25,595 nt of DNA from Bacillota bacterium (GCA_023441625.1 JAEZOA010000090.1:1-25595), one strand, 5' to 3'. Numbered from the stretch's first letter, positions 1 through 7,676 are shown. The notes: generated from the letters alone by a model not told the origin. Translations and numbers: made by a program.

Positions 1-2
1 AT

Positions 3-626
3 GTTTACGTTCTTGATACTTTAGCCGACTGGGAACTGGGGTATGTTACTTCGGAGCTGAATTCTGGTCGATTTTTCAAAAAGGGCGAACAACGTGTATC
101 GCTCAAAACGGTTAGTTATTCTAAAGAGCCAATCAATACAATGGGTGGTATGACAATAGTGCCCAATTGCTTAACTGATGATATTGTCGTGAGTGAAACA
201 AGCATGTTACTATTACCGGGTGCTGATACATGGAACGACCCAAAGCATGGTGCTATCATCGAAAAAGCAAGCGAATTTCTCTCTTTAGGTGCTACGGTGT
301 GTGCAATCTGCGGGGCTACCGCTGCACTTGCCAACTTTGGGCTATTGGATAAGCGTCGGCATACCAGTAATGGACCGGGATTTCTTGAAATGGTTTCTCC
401 TGGTTATAAAGGGCAAAGTTTTTATATAGACAAGCCATCTGTAGCGGATAACAACCTTATTACTGCAAGTTCCACCGGAGCTTTGTCGTGGGCGAAACAA
501 ATTATTGAGCATTTAGGTGTTTTTCAATCAAACACACTGGAATCTTGGTATGAATATTTTAGTACCGGTGAGCCTAAACATTTCTTTGCCCTCATGCAAT
601 CTTTGCCATCTAGCAATGAAAACTAA
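3..626 (+). CDS. DJ-1/PfpI family glutamine-amidotransferase-like protein, 5' partial
   Basis: The frame is open from the left edge of the window, starting in phase at base 3 with VYVLDTLADWELGY, so the start codon lies outside. The first in-frame ATG (141) is internal. About 207 residues are present. The fold is that of the DJ-1/PfpI class I amidotransferase-like family: an N-terminal strand with an acidic DWE segment, the strand LLLPGADTW, and the nucleophile elbow CAICGATAAL, whose second Cys is the expected reactive residue. Members act as proteases, glyoxalases/deglycases or regulators, and the sequence does not say which. The C-terminal end (FFALMQSL) looks complete. A hairpin terminator follows at 711. 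Base composition is somewhat less AT-rich than the following region. Family assignment is firm; the specific activity is unknown. Confidence 0.88.
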   Translation, partial: VYVLDTLADWELGYVTSELNSGRFFKKGEQRVSLKTVSYSKEPINTMGGMTIVPNCLTDDIVVSETSMLLLPGADTWNDPKHGAIIEKASEFLSLGATVCAICGATAALANFGLLDKRRHTSNGPGFLEMVSPGYKGQSFYIDKPSVADNNLITASSTGALSWAKQIIEHLGVFQSNTLESWYEYFSTGEPKHFFALMQSLPSSNEN

Positions 627-710
627 TCCGCCTTTGTCATAAACAGAATGTGGATATAGACCATATGGGATGCCTAACAAACAATCTTGAAATTTACCCG
701 CCGTGCAAAG

Positions 711-757
711 CAGCTGTAGCCTTTTGAATTTACAATGGTTACAGCTGTTTATATTTT
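711..757 (+). terminator. Probable intrinsic terminator after the DJ-1 gene
   Basis: CAGCTGTAGCC (711-721) pairs with GGTTACAGCTG (737-747), an 11-bp stem with one G-U pair and a 15-base loop, followed by a T-rich tract TTTATATTTT. It lies about 85 bases past the stop codon at 626. Confidence 0.65.
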
Positions 758-1067
758 AAGGCTTAATGGCTCTCGGTTTTATTTGTACGGTTAGAGGGCG
801 ATTTAAATTACAGCAGACGAGCAGGGGTTTGGCGATGATTAATCAGAGCAGGAGCCAACCCATAAGAGTATAAAATTTGGGTAATATGAACTCCATATAT
901 GAACTTTTTAGACAACATGATGAGCAGGTAAAGGCTAAAAGTGTAATGTGGTAGTATAGATATGTCGTTTTGTACATAATATAAAGACTCAGAAAGGTTC
1001 AATGGTATTAATCCCTTGGATTAACCAGGAGTTGAGAAAAAAATTTAATGTTTCATAAAACTGAAAA

Positions 1068-1088
1068 AGTATGAATAAATTTCATACT
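1068..1088. promoter_or_regulatory. Perfect 8-bp dyad upstream of the ABC transporter remnant (possible operator)
   Basis: AGTATGAA and TTCATACT are perfect inverted arms around TAAAT. It sits 72 bases upstream of the pseudogene start (ATG 1160), where an operator would be expected. A half-site-like GTCATACTT recurs at about 1131. No protein partner can be named; the spacing and symmetry only suggest a dimeric regulator site. Confidence 0.35.
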
Positions 1089-1159
1089 AACATATATATG
1101 AGTTACAGTTTATTATGATTATATAAATAAGTCATACTTTTTAAGAAAAGAGGGATTCT

Positions 1160-1801
1160 ATGAAAGAAAATCATAATAATTTCAGCCAAAAAGTTGCAAA
1201 GATTCCTAGTTGGGTTTGGGTAATGACTTCTTTTCTATTAGCATTGGTGCTATTACAGTTGTTATCTGTTATGCCCAAAACACATTGGTGTTCTCTTCAC
1301 CGTCATCTATTATTCAAACCTTTATAGAAAAGGCAGCGGACGGATCTATTTGGAGGCATATAGGTGTTAGTTTGTTTCGTGTATTTGGAGGGTTTACACT
1401 TGGTTTTGTGATTGCAATTCCAGTTGCATTTCTTATGGGCTGGTACAGCATTTTTAGAAATTTGGTAGAACCATGGATTCAATTTGTTAGAAATATTCCG
1501 CCAATAGCATATATACCACTGGTTATAGCAGGTGTCGGCGTTGGTGAAGAAGCTTTTTCTTAAAGTTGTCGTTCCAGCCTCAACTCCTTTTATTCTGGTC
1601 GGTGTGCGCCTCGGTTTATTAGCTGCATTAACAACCCTGATTGCTGCTGAAATGACAGGTGTCTCCAGCGGACTTGGTATGATGGTAACTGCCGCAGGAC
1701 AGCATTTCGATATGGCAACTGTTTTAATGGGAATCCACATAATTGGTATCATCGGATTAGTACTTAAGAAGCTTGTAAAATATCTTGAGAGGAGGCTGAC
1801 A
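1160..1801 (+). pseudogene. Decayed ABC transporter permease (nitrate/sulfonate/taurine type)
   Basis: The original start is probably ATG 1160, after AGAGGGATTCT, giving MKENHNNFSQKV and a first membrane segment (VMTSFLLALVLLQLL). That frame stops soon after; the protein continues in another frame from about 1280 (LVFSSPSSIIQTFIEKA), so one base has been lost or two gained near 1278-1284. The permease continues through IWRHIGVSLFRVFGGF and NIPPIAYIPLVIAGVGVGE. At about 1547 it jumps to KKLFLKVVVPASTPF in a third frame. In SsuC/TauC-type permeases roughly 40 residues, including part of the EAA loop, lie between these two points, so an out-of-frame internal deletion is inferred. The C-terminus (VKYLERRLTG) then reads straight into the ATPase remnant with no stop between. 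Known relatives import sulfonates, nitrate or thiamine precursors. Two independent lesions make it non-functional. Confidence 0.85.
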
Positions 1802-1804
1802 GGA

Positions 1805-2248
1805 AACACAGACAACGTAAAGGTTAAAATAGATAATGTTAAAAAGATTTATAATGGACGAAATGGTGAAGTGGTTGCACTTAACGGGGTAAGCTTAGAC
1901 ATTTATGATAATGAGTTCATATGTGTAATAGGCCCTTCAGGATGCGGAAAGTCAACTCTTTTAAATATTATAGCAGGTCTTCACGAGGCTACATCATGAA
2001 AGATTTATGTTGATTGAAATGCAGTTAATGGACCTGGCCCAGAACGTGGAGTTGTATTCCAGCAATATGCTCTGTTTCCATGGCTTACAGTAAGTAAAAA
2101 TGTTGGATTTGGTCTTAAACTAAAGGGAATCAAAGGTAAGGAAGCTACAGAGATTACTAATAAATATCTTAAAATGGTTGATTTACAGGATTTCGCAAAC
2201 AGTTATCCTAAGGAGCTTTCTGGAGGTATGAAGCAACGTGTTGCTTTG
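1805..2248 (+). pseudogene. Decayed, 3'-truncated ABC transporter ATPase (SsuB/TauB type)
   Basis: Reads in the permease frame: NTDNVKVKIDNVKKIYNG, then Walker A GPSGCGKST and NIIAGLHEATS. It is interrupted by TGA at 1998 and again at 2013. Both fall where the family has Gly (S-G-K-I-Y-V-D-G-N), so each is readily explained as a GGA-to-TGA change. The Q-loop (VVFQQYALFPW) and signature (LSGGMKQRVAL) follow, and the gene stops abruptly at VAL (2248). Walker B, the D-loop and the H-loop are gone. The AAC at 1805 is where the original ATG would be expected, so the permease stop and the ATPase start have both been lost. The 3' break abuts an inverted LacI fragment. Confidence 0.88.
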
Positions 2249-2363
2249 TAATAGGTGCATTGGGATGGTTTAAACGATAATGCAAACGACGTACAGACCA
2301 AGCCCCTATATCTTCATTAGGAACACGCATAGTTGTAAGCGGCGGATCAGCCATTACACAAAA
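2244..2363 (-). pseudogene. 120-bp internal fragment of a LacI-family regulator gene
   Basis: On the minus strand this reads FCVMADPPLTTMRVP, then EDIGAWSVRRLHYR and NHPNAP, the C-terminal core of a LacI/PurR-type effector domain. It matches bases 19876-19995 of the intact lacI in this window, in opposite orientation, with about 12 mismatches in 120 bases by hand count (roughly 90%). Homology ends on both sides, so it is neither a whole gene nor a terminal truncation. The left end overlaps the broken ATPase by the shared bases CTTTG, compatible with joining at microhomology. The differences suggest an old or horizontally diverged paralogue rather than a recent copy. Confidence 0.85.
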
Positions 2364-2425
2364 GAAAAAACAAAACCAGATTTCAAGAGTAAATTGAAAC
2401 CAGTAGCAATTAAAAAGGGACATTG

Positions 2426-2462
2426 AATAGGTAATGTGGCTTAGGCAGTACCTATTTTTTAT
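2426..2462 (+). terminator. Probable intrinsic terminator between the ABC remnant and rpoN
   Basis: AATAGGTA (2426-2433) pairs perfectly with TACCTATT (2449-2456) around a 15-base loop, followed by TTTTATTG. The T-run favours the plus strand, so it would end the transcript of the decayed transporter. It may also slow the convergent rpoN transcript, which ends at 2497. Confidence 0.55.
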
Positions 2463-2496
2463 TGTATGAATCCAATATTCTATTTATTATTCTTTT

Positions 2497-3858
2497 TCAA
2501 TATTCTTTTCTTAACGAAGCCTTATCTATATTAAGTTCTTCACGATATTTAGAAACTGTTCTTCTTGCAATATCTATTCCTTTTTTGTTTAGAATATCAG
2601 CAATTTGCTGATCGCTATATGGTTTCTGCTTATTTTCAGATATTATAATCTCTTTAATCTCACTTTTTATTTTGTCAGGAACAATATTTGAGGTATCTGC
2701 AAGACAAAGCCCATTTGTAAAAAAGTAATCAAGTTTGAAAATTCCCCATGGACACTGCAGATATTTATTTCTTATAGCACGACTTACAGTTGACTCATGT
2801 ATTTCAAGGTCATCAGCGATATTTTTCTGATGTAATGGAATCAAATGCCCAGGTCCCTTATCAAAAAAACCTTTCTGATGTTGTACAATCATTCTTGTTA
2901 CTTTTAATAATGTGCTATTCCTTTGAGAAATACTTTTCATAACCCAATCCGCTTCTTTAATTTTATCAGTAATATATTGCTTAGTGTCTTTTTCTAGATT
3001 TTGTTTGATTATATTCTTATAGTAATTATTGATTGAAATTCGAGGATAAAAATAATCATTCAAAAGTACTTCATAATAGTCGCTGAATTTAACAACTATT
3101 AAATCAGGAGTCAAATAATGAATGTCACTTATTTTTGAAAGTCCTGAACCTGGTCGTGGATTAAGTTTTTTAATCACTTTGTAGGCATCTTTTATTTCAT
3201 TTATTGATACTCCTAATTTATTTGCAATTAATTCTAGTTGATTCTTCCCAAGCATCTCCAGATAGTTTTTTACCAGCTCAATAGCAATAGGAGTGCTTTG
3301 ATTATTTCTCTCCAATTGAATCAAAAGGCATTCTATCAGATTTCTTGCTCCTACACCATGAGGTTCAAAGGATTGAAACAGATGTAATGCTTCTTTAGCC
3401 TTGCATAGTTCAATGTTAATATTATTGGCAATCTCCTCTAAATCTAATTCAAGGTAACCATTCTCATTAACACAACCAATCATATATTTTACAGCTTTAC
3501 GGATATCATCTGGTACCTTAATTAAATTCAACTGTGATTGAAGATATTGATACAAGTCCTCTTCATCAGAGGGGGTATAGTTGACTATATCCCTGTTTCT
3601 TTCATCTTCAGTTTCTATTTCATTATAGTAGATCCTGTATTTTTCGTTTGCAGAATCAAGCCATTCAATCTTTTTCTTAAGTAAATCAAACTTATCAAGT
3701 TCTTGTGGAGGTTCTTCAATTTCTACAACCGGATTTTCTGTTGCTTGTTGTCTTACATATTCCAAAAGCTCCTGATTTCCCATTTGGAGGATTTCTACTG
3801 ACTGAAGCATCTTTGGTGATAAGGACATCTTTTGATTCATATTTAGTTCAATATGCAT
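2497..3858 (-). CDS. rpoN: RNA polymerase sigma-54 factor RpoN
   Basis: Alternative sigma factor that directs RNA polymerase to -24/-12 promoters and needs an AAA+ activator to open them. Region I is visible at the N-terminus (MHIELNMNQKMSLSPKML, SVEILQMGNQELLEYV). The core-binding region follows, with NENGYLELDLEEIA, FEPHGVGARNLIECL and LNPRPGSG. The DNA-binding part has a helix-turn-helix (IADDLEIHESTVSRAIRNKY) and the RpoN box ARRTVSKYRE at about residues 431-440. The frame is open up to 3972, but the start is placed at ATG 3858, because GGAGG lies 8 bases upstream and sigma-54 proteins normally begin just before region I. This gives 453 residues, typical for Firmicutes. It lies downstream of a sigma-54-type promoter operon and its activator on the same strand, separated by a terminator at 4080. 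It is therefore probably transcribed on its own. Confidence 0.96.
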   Translation of the reverse strand: MHIELNMNQKMSLSPKMLQSVEILQMGNQELLEYVRQQATENPVVEIEEPPQELDKFDLLKKKIEWLDSANEKYRIYYNEIETEDERNRDIVNYTPSDEEDLYQYLQSQLNLIKVPDDIRKAVKYMIGCVNENGYLELDLEEIANNINIELCKAKEALHLFQSFEPHGVGARNLIECLLIQLERNNQSTPIAIELVKNYLEMLGKNQLELIANKLGVSINEIKDAYKVIKKLNPRPGSGLSKISDIHYLTPDLIVVKFSDYYEVLLNDYFYPRISINNYYKNIIKQNLEKDTKQYITDKIKEADWVMKSISQRNSTLLKVTRMIVQHQKGFFDKGPGHLIPLHQKNIADDLEIHESTVSRAIRNKYLQCPWGIFKLDYFFTNGLCLADTSNIVPDKIKSEIKEIIISENKQKPYSDQQIADILNKKGIDIARRTVSKYREELNIDKASLRKEY

Positions 3859-4026
3859 TTGAATTGCCTCCATTTGTTCTACTATAACCTGTAGCATAGG
3901 ATAGCATCCTAGTATAATTTTATCTGACACCAATACCACTCTACAAGTGGAAATAAACGGCGCTTCAACCATATATAATGATTTTATGCATCAGATGGGG
4001 TCAAAAATCCACCTAATGCTTAGAAA

Positions 4027-4054
4027 ACTATATGTACATAATTGAAATTTTCAA
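4027..4054 (-). promoter_or_regulatory. Possible sigma-A promoter for rpoN
   Basis: On the minus strand TTGAAA (4054-4049) is followed after 16 bases by TATAGT (4032-4027), in the gap between the ridA terminator and rpoN. It would leave a leader of about 160 bases before the chosen rpoN start. AT-rich DNA makes chance matches likely. Confidence 0.4.
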
Positions 4055-4079
4055 TAATAAAGTTTTATACATGCACAAA

Positions 4080-4113
4080 AATATAGTTTGAAACAATAGT
4101 TTCAAACTATATT
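4080..4113 (-). terminator. Intrinsic terminator of the lyase-permease-ridA operon
   Basis: A perfect 15-bp stem, AATATAGTTTGAAAC (4080-4094) with its complement at 4099-4113, and a 4-base loop. On the minus strand the stem runs into TTTTTGTG. It sits 23 bases past the ridA stop and separates that operon from rpoN. Confidence 0.85.
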
Positions 4114-4135
4114 TAATATTTGATTTATAATTAAA

Positions 4136-4516
4136 TTATATTACAGCAATACATTCAATTTCTATTAATGCATCCTTTGGAAGCCTTGCGACTTCTACAC
4201 AAGTTCTTGCAGGATAATTATTTGTAAAATATTTTTTATATACTTCGTTAATACTTGCAAAATCACTCATGTTTCTTATGAAAACAGTTGTTTTTACTAC
4301 GTTATCAAAGCTTGTACCAGCTTTTGCAAGTACCTCGCTTATATTTTTAAGAGATTGCTCAGCTTGTGCAGCTGCATCTCCTTGAACAATTTCGCCTGTT
4401 TCAGGTATTACTGGAAGCATCCCTGAAGTATAAAGCATATTTCCAAGTTTGACAGCCTGTGAGTAAGGTCCAATCGCTGCAGGAGCCCTTTCTGTAAAAA
4501 TTACTTCTTTTTGCAT
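4136..4516 (-). CDS. ridA: RidA family reactive enamine/imine deaminase
   Basis: 126 residues, the standard length of RidA (YjgF/YER057c/UK114). The family hydrolyses 2-aminoacrylate and related enamine/imine intermediates to 2-keto acids and ammonia, as a cytosolic trimer with active sites between subunits. The family signature is intact: N-terminal APAAIGPYSQAV, LYTSGMLPV, VVKTTVFIRNM, and the C-terminal block PARTCVEVARLPKDALIEIE. In that block the Arg of PAR-T is the substrate-carboxylate-binding residue and the final Glu is conserved. Start ATG 4516 has AAAGGAG 7 bases upstream. It lies 46 bases after the permease, on the same strand and ahead of a strong terminator, so it is the last gene of the operon. 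Its presence fits the chemistry of the upstream lyase, which releases 2-aminoacrylate. Confidence 0.95.
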   Translation of the reverse strand: MQKEVIFTERAPAAIGPYSQAVKLGNMLYTSGMLPVIPETGEIVQGDAAAQAEQSLKNISEVLAKAGTSFDNVVKTTVFIRNMSDFASINEVYKKYFTNNYPARTCVEVARLPKDALIEIECIAVI

Positions 4517-4562
4517 TAGATTTCTCCTTTAACATTATTTGTTATTTTATTATTTATTATTA

Positions 4563-5933
4563 CTATGCTTTTTTACTTGAACCTTTTATTTTATATGCAA
4601 TAAATAATACTGCAATCCATATTGGTCCTATAATAACAGCTATTCTGTAATCAGGCATGATTGCCATAAGAACAACAACCATTGCCATAAATGCTAGACA
4701 AATATATGAGGATATAGGATGTAAAGGCATCTTGAATTTTAATTTATCTACTTCTTCGGCACCCTTTGACTTTCTAAACTTAAGCTGTGTAATAATAATC
4801 ATTGTCCAGTTTATAATACCTGCAATTGTTGCTATGGATATCAAGTATGAAAATACTTTTCCAGGCGCGAAATAAGTTAATACAACTGAAATCAGTGTTA
4901 TTGCAGATGACACAAGAACACCAACTATTGGAGTACCAGTTTTACTTACCTTAGCAAGAGCCTTTGGTGCATTTCCTTGAAGGGCAAGTGAATGAAGCAT
5001 ACGACCATTACTATAAAGACCACTGTTATAAGCAGAAACGGCTGCTGTTAATACAACTACATTAAGGATACCAGCAGCTGCAGGAATTCCGATTTTTGAG
5101 AATATTTCAACGAAAGGACTTCCTGATTCTCCTAGCTTATTCCATGGGAAGATAGTCATCATAACTCCAAGTGCGCCAATATAGAATATTAATATTCTAT
5201 ATACAACCTGGTTTATTGCTTTAGGTATGCTTTTTTCAGGATTATCAGCTTCACCAGCTGTTATTCCGATAAGTTCAACACCACCAAATGAGAACATTAC
5301 CATAACTAAAGAGAATAAAAGACCTGTAATTCCATGAGGGAAGAAACCTCCATGTTTCCAAAGATTACTGAATCCTGTAGGTTGTCCGCCATTTCCAATA
5401 CCAGTGAATATCATTAAAATACCTAGTGCAATTAATGCTATAATTGCAACAACTTTGACAAGTGCAAACCAAAATTCAAATTCACCATAAAGCTTTACGC
5501 TTATAAGATTAACTGCAGTAACAACAACAAGGAAAATCAGAGCGGATACCCATGTCGGAACACTTGGTAACCAAAAGTTAACATAAACACCTACAACTGA
5601 AAGCTCTGCCATACTTACTACAATATAATTAAACCAATAATTCCATCCTGATAGAAAACCTGCAAATTCGCCCCAATTTTTGTAGGCATAATAACTAAAT
5701 GCACCTGAAACTGGTGTATCTACAGACATTTCGCCTAAGGCTCTCATGATGAAGAAAATAATAATTCCACCAAAAACGTATGCTAATGATATTGATGGAC
5801 CTGTTTGCTGTATTGTAGTAGCTGAGCCATAAAATAAACCTGTACCGATAGCACCGCCTAAAGCAATCATCTGAATGTGACGGTTTTTGAGTCCACGTTT
5901 GAGTTCGTGAGATTCATTGTTATTAGCACTCAT
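4563..5933 (-). CDS. Amino-acid permease of the APC superfamily (AAT family)
   Basis: 456 residues and about 12 hydrophobic segments, as expected for AroP/YifK-type proton-coupled amino-acid importers in the cytoplasmic membrane. The N-terminus carries the family hallmark: a short polar leader ending RGLKNRHIQMIALGGAIGTGLF, which forms TM1 with the unwound GxG substrate loop, then MRALGEMSVDTPVSGAFSYYA. A further conserved block is FSFGGVELIGITAGEADNP in TM6, followed by SIPKAINQVVYRI. Start ATG 5933 is preceded by AAGGAGG at 9-10 bases. It lies between the PLP lyase (117 bases upstream, with a hairpin in the gap) and ridA (46 bases downstream). It therefore probably imports the lyase substrate. 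AAT members carry aromatic, branched or other neutral amino acids, and the sequence alone does not settle which. Confidence 0.92.
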   Translation of the reverse strand: MSANNNESHELKRGLKNRHIQMIALGGAIGTGLFYGSATTIQQTGPSISLAYVFGGIIIFFIMRALGEMSVDTPVSGAFSYYAYKNWGEFAGFLSGWNYWFNYIVVSMAELSVVGVYVNFWLPSVPTWVSALIFLVVVTAVNLISVKLYGEFEFWFALVKVVAIIALIALGILMIFTGIGNGGQPTGFSNLWKHGGFFPHGITGLLFSLVMVMFSFGGVELIGITAGEADNPEKSIPKAINQVVYRILIFYIGALGVMMTIFPWNKLGESGSPFVEIFSKIGIPAAAGILNVVVLTAAVSAYNSGLYSNGRMLHSLALQGNAPKALAKVSKTGTPIVGVLVSSAITLISVVLTYFAPGKVFSYLISIATIAGIINWTMIIITQLKFRKSKGAEEVDKLKFKMPLHPISSYICLAFMAMVVVLMAIMPDYRIAVIIGPIWIAVLFIAYKIKGSSKKA

Positions 5934-5979
5934 TCAGGAGTTCCTCCTTATAAAATATTTAATTTTTAATGAAATGGGA

Positions 5980-6015
5980 GTGTGAAAATAGGTCCAATAG
6001 GCTCTATTTTCACAC
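5980..6015 (-). other. Intercistronic hairpin between lyase and permease
   Basis: GTGTGAAAATAG (5980-5991) and CTATTTTCACAC (6004-6015) form a perfect 12-bp stem with a 12-base loop. On the minus strand it is followed by TCCCATTTCATT, with no real T-run. It is therefore more likely an mRNA stability, processing or partial-termination element than a full terminator. Confidence 0.6.
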
Positions 6016-6050
6016 TATTAACAGTTTTAAATATAAATCTTTATATTTGA

Positions 6051-7676
6051 CTATGGCTTAACAGGCTCCAGGAATGCGTGGAAGTGACGCATAGGGAGGT
6101 TACGGCCCATAGTAATCTTAACGTTTGGAATGCTTTCGCGATCTTTATATAACTCTGTAACTGCAGCGATAATATAGTCCAAATGTTCTTGGGACCACTG
6201 GCTACGGTTAAGAGCGAAACGAACAACGTTACAAACTTCCTTCTGCTGTTCAGGAGTCTTGAGATCATATTCCATACTGTAGTCACCAAGTTCTGATACA
6301 CGGATACCATAACGACGTATTAGTTCAATACTGAAGCCTTGACCAGCGAATGTGTCATGACCACGTTTGTAATCAAAGAATTTGTCCATGTTTAGATATA
6401 CACCATGTCCACCCGCTGGAAGAACTACTGGGATACCTGCTTTGTAGAAGCCCTGTGCTAAATATTCGCACTGTCCTACACGCTCAGCAAGATACTCAAA
6501 ACGTCCGCACTCATATAAACCAACTGCTAGAGCCAAGATGTCACGGCCGCTCATTCCGCCATAAGAGTCGTTACCATAGCTGGAGATTTGTTTTACTTTT
6601 AGAGTGTGTCCAACATCTTTAATTAGGTTACCGTTAGCATCGAAATCAGAGAAGTTTCTCCAGAAGTATCCTTTATCACGGAATGCACATACACCACCCA
6701 TGTTTGCATGTCCATCTTTCTTTAAGCTAGCTGTGAAACCATCGCAATATGAGAACATTTCTTTTGCAATCTCAAATATAGATTTATCAGCATAGCCGTC
6801 TTCATTTGTCTTGATAAAGTAGCAGTTTTCAGCCCAACGAGCAACATCAAGCAGATATGGGATATTGTATTTGTGAGCTATTTCACTACAAGCACGAATA
6901 TTAGCCATAGAAACAGGCTGTCCGCAAACAGTATTGTTAGTTAATGTACTATATACTATAGGAACATTTTCAGGACCAACTTCTTTGATTAGGTTTTCCA
7001 ACTTCGCTATATCCATGTTACCTTTGAATGGGTTTTTAGGGTATTTTCCACCCTCTGGAACTTCCCACAACAAGTCTTTGTTGTATAAGTTACGTGGAGT
7101 AGAACCCATTTGCTTAATATTTCCTTCTGTTGTATCAAAGTGTCCGTTTGAAGGAATTGTAAAGTTCTTACCAGGATGACGAGTATTTAAAATCTGGCTA
7201 ATAACGCTAAATAGAAGGGATTCTGCACAACGACCCTGTGGTACAAGGAATGTATTTGGACGTTCCATTTGAGCTGCACCACCGTTGAACAATCCGCCCT
7301 CATATTCACAGAGATACATTTCGTTCATCAATTTCTCGATATCTTCACAGCCTGTGCGAACGAGGTCGATGACACGTTTTTGATTGTCTCCGCGCTCAAA
7401 TACATCACGCATTGTGTCGAGAAGTACATAGTAACCTTTGTTACGTCCATAGGATTCATCGCCAAGGAACATTGCACTCCACTGCAAATCAGTCATAGCT
7501 GTTGTGCCAGAGTCTGATAAACAGTCAACTGTCAACATTCCAGCTGGGAATGCAAATTCGTTATAATGTGTGGACTGAAGAGCGCGCTCACGCTGTTCAA
7601 CTGTAACGTTTGGAATATTTCTTTTAACATAGGAAAAAGAATGTGGGGTTTCAACATTTAGCTTATACTCTTTCAT
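6051..7676 (-). CDS. PLP-dependent beta-eliminating lyase (tryptophanase / tyrosine phenol-lyase superfamily), long form
   Basis: Fold-type I PLP enzyme expected to cleave the side chain from an amino acid, giving 2-aminoacrylate (then pyruvate and ammonia). Superfamily residues are recognisable: DSGTTAMT (55-62), GDESY (72-76), phosphate-cup QGRCAE (147-152), cofactor-stacking HFDTTEG (179-185), DVARWAEN (277-284) with the PLP-pyridine Asp277 and Arg280, and SLKKDGHANMGG (317-328), where Lys320 should carry PLP. A late Arg (NRSQWSQEHLDY) matches the carboxylate-binding Arg of tryptophanase. At 541 residues it is about 70 longer than the Escherichia coli enzyme (471 residues). Most of the excess lies at 91-140, before QGR, and around 335-365. 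Start ATG 7676 follows AAGGAGAATTACA. It is first in an operon with a permease and ridA, behind a -24/-12 promoter. Substrate is unproven: Trp, Tyr, a cysteine conjugate or another beta-substituted alanine. Confidence 0.9.
   Translation of the reverse strand: MKEYKLNVETPHSFSYVKRNIPNVTVEQRERALQSTHYNEFAFPAGMLTVDCLSDSGTTAMTDLQWSAMFLGDESYGRNKGYYVLLDTMRDVFERGDNQKRVIDLVRTGCEDIEKLMNEMYLCEYEGGLFNGGAAQMERPNTFLVPQGRCAESLLFSVISQILNTRHPGKNFTIPSNGHFDTTEGNIKQMGSTPRNLYNKDLLWEVPEGGKYPKNPFKGNMDIAKLENLIKEVGPENVPIVYSTLTNNTVCGQPVSMANIRACSEIAHKYNIPYLLDVARWAENCYFIKTNEDGYADKSIFEIAKEMFSYCDGFTASLKKDGHANMGGVCAFRDKGYFWRNFSDFDANGNLIKDVGHTLKVKQISSYGNDSYGGMSGRDILALAVGLYECGRFEYLAERVGQCEYLAQGFYKAGIPVVLPAGGHGVYLNMDKFFDYKRGHDTFAGQGFSIELIRRYGIRVSELGDYSMEYDLKTPEQQKEVCNVVRFALNRSQWSQEHLDYIIAAVTELYKDRESIPNVKITMGRNLPMRHFHAFLEPVKP

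Larger units (their letters stand above)
627..1159. other. Intergenic region without a recognisable gene
   Basis: 533 bases between the DJ-1 gene and the decayed ABC permease. It holds a probable terminator (711-757) and a 21-bp dyad (1068-1088). It also has a weaker hairpin pairing GGGTTTGGC (825-833) with GCCAACCC (854-861) around a 20-base loop, with one bulged T and no T-run. All frames are interrupted; a short stretch near 890-960 reads NMNSIYELFRQHDEQVKAK before a stop but could not be assigned to any family. Given the decay next door, this may be eroded coding DNA. Confidence 0.6.

Noticed and set aside
825..861. GGGTTTGGC/GCCAACCC hairpin as a riboswitch or terminator
   Set aside because: No T-run, no recognisable riboswitch core and no downstream intact gene; left as an unexplained structure only.
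1303..1815. 170-codon minus-strand frame opposite the ABC permease
   Set aside because: It is a shadow of the decayed permease, without family resemblance or ribosome site.
1998..2015. UGA recoding (glycine or selenocysteine) in the ABC ATPase
   Set aside because: Both TGA codons sit at glycine positions, but the gene is also frameshifted and truncated, and UGA ends blaI normally, so plain nonsense mutation is the simpler reading.
3859..3972. N-terminally extended RpoN starting at 3972
   Set aside because: The extra 38 residues resemble nothing in the family, and a GGAGG lies at ideal distance from ATG 3858, which starts region I.
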